Origin: Leishmania donovani | Lineage: Eukaryota; Euglenozoa; Kinetoplastea; Trypanosomatida; Trypanosomatidae | Reading direction: 5' to 3' | Length of the DNA stretch: 64,000 nt | Assembly (NCBI RefSeq): GCF_000227135.1 | Contig: NC_018261.1 | Location: 493,263-557,262, forward strand | Shown: piece after piece, positions 60,751 through 64,000 of the stretch | How the letters are laid out: each line of letters opens with the position of its first letter | Numbering within the stretch: the first letter of the stretch is position 1 | The notes under the pieces: generated by a model | Told to the model about the DNA's origin: nothing | Database searches by the model: none | Seen by the model: only the letters and a program-made list of their open reading frames with translations | Program-made: the position numbers and the translations under genes

Positions 60751-61602
60751 CTGCGCGACCGCGTGTGAAGGAGGGGTAGCGGAGAGGAGGGAAGGACGAG
60801 GGAGTCGCAGCGATGGCGTCAAGCGCTTGTGGCACAGAAAAGGGTGAGATGCGCTCTAATGGCATCCCTGCGCCACGCATATGCTGACCTTTGTTTCGAG
60901 AGTGGATGGGAAAAGGGAGTCCGCGCAGGTGAGGAAAGCTCCATCCAAGGACGCATCTGCATACACACACATGCACGCCAAGTGCATCACGTGCCCTCAC
61001 ACAGCTCAAGGCATGCGCATAGATTCATAGATACACTCCAGGCAGATGAAAAGAGTCGATCGAAAGTGGGAAACAAAGGCGGAGTACAGAGCGCACGAGA
61101 AAGGCGCCAAGGTGGCTATGCGAATGCGTACAACTGCCAAGCGTTAGAAGTGTCCCTGGTGATGCGCCGTGGCCCTGGCTATCGCCCTCCAACGCCGCAG
61201 CTGCCGTACGGCAGAGATGGCTGCTGCACACAGTTCCTCGCTCCAAGTACGCCAACATCTCCTCGTTTCTTTTTTCTTGCTGTTGTTGTGAAGCGATAGT
61301 ATCCAAAATGTGACGTCAGTCGTGCAGGTCACGTTGCAAAATTCTCGTCTTCCTCTCTCGGTACAGACTCCCCTCCTCCTCCTCCTCCTCCTCTCTTCCA
61401 CATGATTTGGGCTTGAAGGCGAAGGTGACGGCAGAGAAAACGACAGAGGAGGCAAAGGGCAAGGGAGAAGGACTGAATGGCGCCGTTTATGGCTTGCCAA
61501 CGTAGCCCAAGAGACGGAAGGGGGAGGGGAGGGCAGTGCGCACCGACAGGAGCGACACCAAAGGCGGAAGAAAAGGAGGCTTAGCACCTGCTCAGTCGTA
61601 GT
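60751..61602. other. Spacer with CTC repeat
   Basis: About 850 bases between the single-span protein start and the F-box gene stop codon. It contains a (CTC)n trinucleotide run at 61372-61393 (GAG on the coding strand). No gene seen. Confidence 0.5.
61372..61393. repeat. (CTC)n trinucleotide repeat
   Basis: About seven CTC units, read directly, in the presumed 3'UTR of the F-box-like gene. Confidence 0.93.
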
Positions 61603-63327
61603 TTACATCCATTTTTGAAGCACCTGTGCGTCTGACATCGCCTCTGCGCGGCGTACAAAGTCAGACAGCCGAAGCAGTGCCGGCGTCGGTTTCGGCGAAG
61701 GCTGTTGTTGCAGTTGCTCGTCGTTATTTGCGGGGCTGCGTCCGTCAGTGTTGGTATGTAGATGGGCTGTAGGCGCTGGCACGGCTCGCGATGCCTGCGC
61801 TTTCAAGAAGAGACGTGCATTTTCGTACTCCTCATTAATCGGGCAAATCTTCTGAAAAGCGCCCCAGCGCTTCGCAGCGGCTCGCGCCGCGCCTTCAAAA
61901 GACGCAGCTTCAGCAGCCGTGGCCGCGGTGGCAGTGTTCATGTTGTTACCCGTAGTCACGGTATCCCGATTCGCGGGATCGAGGTCATTAGTAGGCTCCA
62001 TACGCTTAACCGCGCGCAAGACTAGCTCCAGGCTCCCAAAGTTCTCCACACCGCGCCGCAGAACGACAGGCAGACTTGATTCGCCTGGCGATGCGTGCGT
62101 TATCGAGGCTGATGAAGTCGAAACGGGGCCGTTGAGAACGAGGCGCGCCATGCGACGCTCAAACTCGTCAACTTGCGCTGCGGAGACCAGCAACAGGGAA
62201 GACGCGACCGCTGCCGCTGACTCATTCTTTGTGTTGAAAGAGGCGGCTGCGGCTCCAGCAGACGCTGGTGCAAGAGACGACTTCGGTGAAGACATCTTGC
62301 AAGGAAGCAGCAGCGACTGCCACTGGCGCAACTGTGCATCGTGCTGCAGCAGTAGTTCCTCCTGAAGATTCAGGCGGCACTCGCAGGCTCGCTTCACCTC
62401 CTCCAGTGCCTCTATCTCTGTCTGCAACTTAGCGCACATGTCAGCCGACTGTGACAGCGCTGTGGGAGCGGTATCTGCAGAGCCAGCTGTCGCACCCGCT
62501 CTTGCCTGCAGCGTACGCTTCTGCCTGAGCCAGAACGGCTGAGGGTTCGCAGCAGCTGCCGTTGGCGGCCCACCGTTCGTTTTCAGTGTGCGATCGACAT
62601 CGATGTTTTGGGCGTAGATGTACTGTGCGCGCGCCGAGAGCCGCTCCTCCATCCTGGCTATCTCTGCTTCGTAGTATGCCTCCTCGGCCTGCCGCTCGCG
62701 TGCGCGGTGCACCAGCGCCTTGCGCAGTTCCTCTCGCGCACACGCAGAGTCCGAAATCGGGATTCGGCGCCGCTGAGCCGCCGCGAGCCACAACTCGGCT
62801 CCCTGGCGCGCCACAAGCACATTCATCCGCACCGACACCCTGCAAAGCACACCCAGCGTCTGCAGGTTGCAGAAGCAGAAGCAGTGAATCACGAGCTGCG
62901 GCGGCAGCCGCAAAATCGCCGGTGGACCTATCCTTGGCAGCCTTGGCGGTATCGCAGTGCTCTTCTCGACAACAATGGTGGGCCGAGATGAAGCACTGTC
63001 GCCTATCTTCGCTAGCCGCACGTTCGCCATCGCTTTGGTCTTTTTGTCCGACTTGCTCACGTTGGCGGCGGCGCCTGCTGCCGCCGCGGTTCGCTTCGGC
63101 ACTGTAGGTGCCTCTCGATCCGCAGGCGCAAAGGCCGCCTCTATTTGGTGCAGTGCCGCCCTTAAATCACTTGTGTCATGATACGTGTCCAGCCGAATGG
63201 ACGTGTAGCCGGCTGCGGTGCTCTGTGGACTCGTCAGCGGCGGGAGAAGAACGGTGGTGCTGCGCAGCGGAGGCAGCTTTCCACTTTTAGGCACGGAAGA
63301 CTTCATTGGATGAGAGAGTGTATGCAT
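61603..63327 (-). CDS. F-box-like protein with coiled coils
   Basis: A 574-residue protein. Residues around 135-180 read LPPQLVIHCFCFCNLQTLGVLCRVS then a WLAA end, the LP-x-ELxxxIFxFL...L--VS+-W pattern of an F-box, which would recruit a SKP1-cullin ubiquitin ligase. Two coiled-coil segments follow: ~205-250 (HRARERQAEEAYYEAEIARMEERL) and ~315-350 (KLQTEIEALEEVKRACECRLNLQEELL). Ala/Ser/Thr-rich linkers separate them, and the C-terminus has LLRLSDFVRRAEAMSDAQVLQKW, a helical end. No substrate-binding repeats are evident. The open frame extends to 63615 only from a GTG. The first ATG is at 63327; one at 63306 (MKSSVPKSGK) would give 567 residues and is as likely. Confidence 0.75.
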   Translation of the reverse strand: MHTLSHPMKSSVPKSGKLPPLRSTTVLLPPLTSPQSTAAGYTSIRLDTYHDTSDLRAALHQIEAAFAPADREAPTVPKRTAAAAGAAANVSKSDKKTKAMANVRLAKIGDSASSRPTIVVEKSTAIPPRLPRIGPPAILRLPPQLVIHCFCFCNLQTLGVLCRVSVRMNVLVARQGAELWLAAAQRRRIPISDSACAREELRKALVHRARERQAEEAYYEAEIARMEERLSARAQYIYAQNIDVDRTLKTNGGPPTAAAANPQPFWLRQKRTLQARAGATAGSADTAPTALSQSADMCAKLQTEIEALEEVKRACECRLNLQEELLLQHDAQLRQWQSLLLPCKMSSPKSSLAPASAGAAAASFNTKNESAAAVASSLLLVSAAQVDEFERRMARLVLNGPVSTSSASITHASPGESSLPVVLRRGVENFGSLELVLRAVKRMEPTNDLDPANRDTVTTGNNMNTATAATAAEAASFEGAARAAAKRWGAFQKICPINEEYENARLFLKAQASRAVPAPTAHLHTNTDGRSPANNDEQLQQQPSPKPTPALLRLSDFVRRAEAMSDAQVLQKWM

Positions 63328-64000
63328 ATATGTTCGTCTGCGTGTAGGGTGCCGTATGTGTTGTGATGGCCCCCTGCTCCAACAAGAGGAGGAAGCAATA
63401 AAATGCTTGTGCCTCAGTGCGTGTTGAGCGAGAAAAACAGAAACAGAAACCGAATCCGGCTGGCGGCGCAGCGCTAGGCAGCTGACCTTCGAAAATGCAC
63501 AAGCACCGCACAGAGGTGTTCCTTCGCGGGGTACCGCGTGTGTCTCTCCGGCTCCCGTTTCGCCTCCGGAATAGAGCTCACGTGCTGCCCAAGCAAAGCC
63601 TTGGCAGCAGTGCACACTTCGTTTGACGACGCGGGGGGGGGTACAACGGCCAAATACGGAGATGCGCGTGCTGTCACGAGTATGAATGCAGCAAGCGGCC
63701 GAATAGAGAAACGCGAAGTTGAAGACTGAAGCCAGCGGCCAAGATCATTGGACGCGAAAGGGAGTGTTGAGGTCGACCGCAGCGAGGCTAGAGGCTTCCT
63801 CAGTAAGCATGTCGATAGCGATGTGTTTCGCACATGCGTGTGTGTGCGCGTGCTGATCCAAAAGAACGTGCCCAAGCTACAGCAGTCACCTTCCTTGCCC
63901 GAGTCCATTCGAGATTGCCTGATCGCCTTTTTTTTTGGTTCGTGTCACTTCCGCGGCCAATCCGTATCACTGTGCCAGAGACAGAGAGAGGTCGCCGCGA
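63328..64000. other. Spacer to window edge
   Basis: About 670 bases upstream of the F-box-like gene. There is a G9 run near 63630-63640 and a T9 run near 63928-63938 on the plus strand. No gene is complete or recognisable before the window ends. Confidence 0.45.

Noticed and set aside
1..64000. CRISPR array, bacterial operon or phage element
   Set aside because: No spaced direct repeats, Shine-Dalgarno-linked operons or phage genes; gene content and spacing are trypanosomatid.

Overview
The window looks like a stretch of a Leishmania (trypanosomatid) chromosome. It is GC-rich, every convincing gene is intronless and on the minus strand (one directional, presumably polycistronic cluster with no strand switch), genes are separated by 0.5-3 kb spacers full of (CA)n/(TA)n microsatellites and purine-rich tracts (polypyrimidine on the coding strand), and the content is typically kinetoplastid: amastin, tuzin, a DHAP acyltransferase of the LmDAT type, a REH2-like DEAH helicase and SIDER2-like retroposons. 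From memory, LmDAT and delta-amastins lie on chromosome 34 of L. major and REH2 lies on the syntenic T. brucei chromosome 4, so this is probably chromosome 34 or its equivalent. That placement is inference.

Layout from low to high coordinate (transcription runs from high to low): an intact amastin (234-905); a decayed tuzin (about 2044-4617); a glycosomal DHAP acyltransferase (6204-10499); a newly recognised decayed pirin (about 13150-13760); a hypothetical protein (14620-16290); SBDS (17481-19088); SPEF1/CLAMP (20469-21266); a 2551-residue disordered protein (22401-30056); a Dus4-type tRNA dihydrouridine synthase (30849-32330); an ATG101-like HORMA protein (33049-34488); a DUF167/YggU protein (35711-36325); a NUDT19-like degenerate Nudix protein (37724-39076); a small RG-rich protein with a UAP56-binding-like N-terminus (41242-41781); a SIDER2-like copy (43579-44257); a coiled-coil protein with an NZF-type zinc finger (44705-46702); a second SIDER2-like copy (48126-48785); a Cys-rich type I membrane protein (49432-50262); a hypothetical protein (50719-52692); the REH2-like helicase (53488-58962); a mitochondrial-type single-span protein (60004-60750); and an F-box-like protein (61603-63327).

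The genes do not form one pathway, as is normal for trypanosomatid clusters. RNA biology is well represented (SBDS, Dus4, REH2, the RG-rich protein), as are mitochondrial proteins (REH2, the pseudo-Nudix protein, the single-span protein). Starts are set at the first ATG: several longer open frames begin only at GTG/TTG in the spacer or run through N gaps and were trimmed. There are three 99-base N gaps, all beside G-rich tracts; two fall at the same position inside the two SIDER2-like copies.

No wholly new multi-gene system is evident. The best leads are the pirin and tuzin pseudogenes, a KNL1-like SILK+RVxF pair in the 2551-residue protein, the catalytically dead Nudix protein, the ATG101-like protein with large insertions, and the UAP56-binding-like motif on the RG-rich protein.
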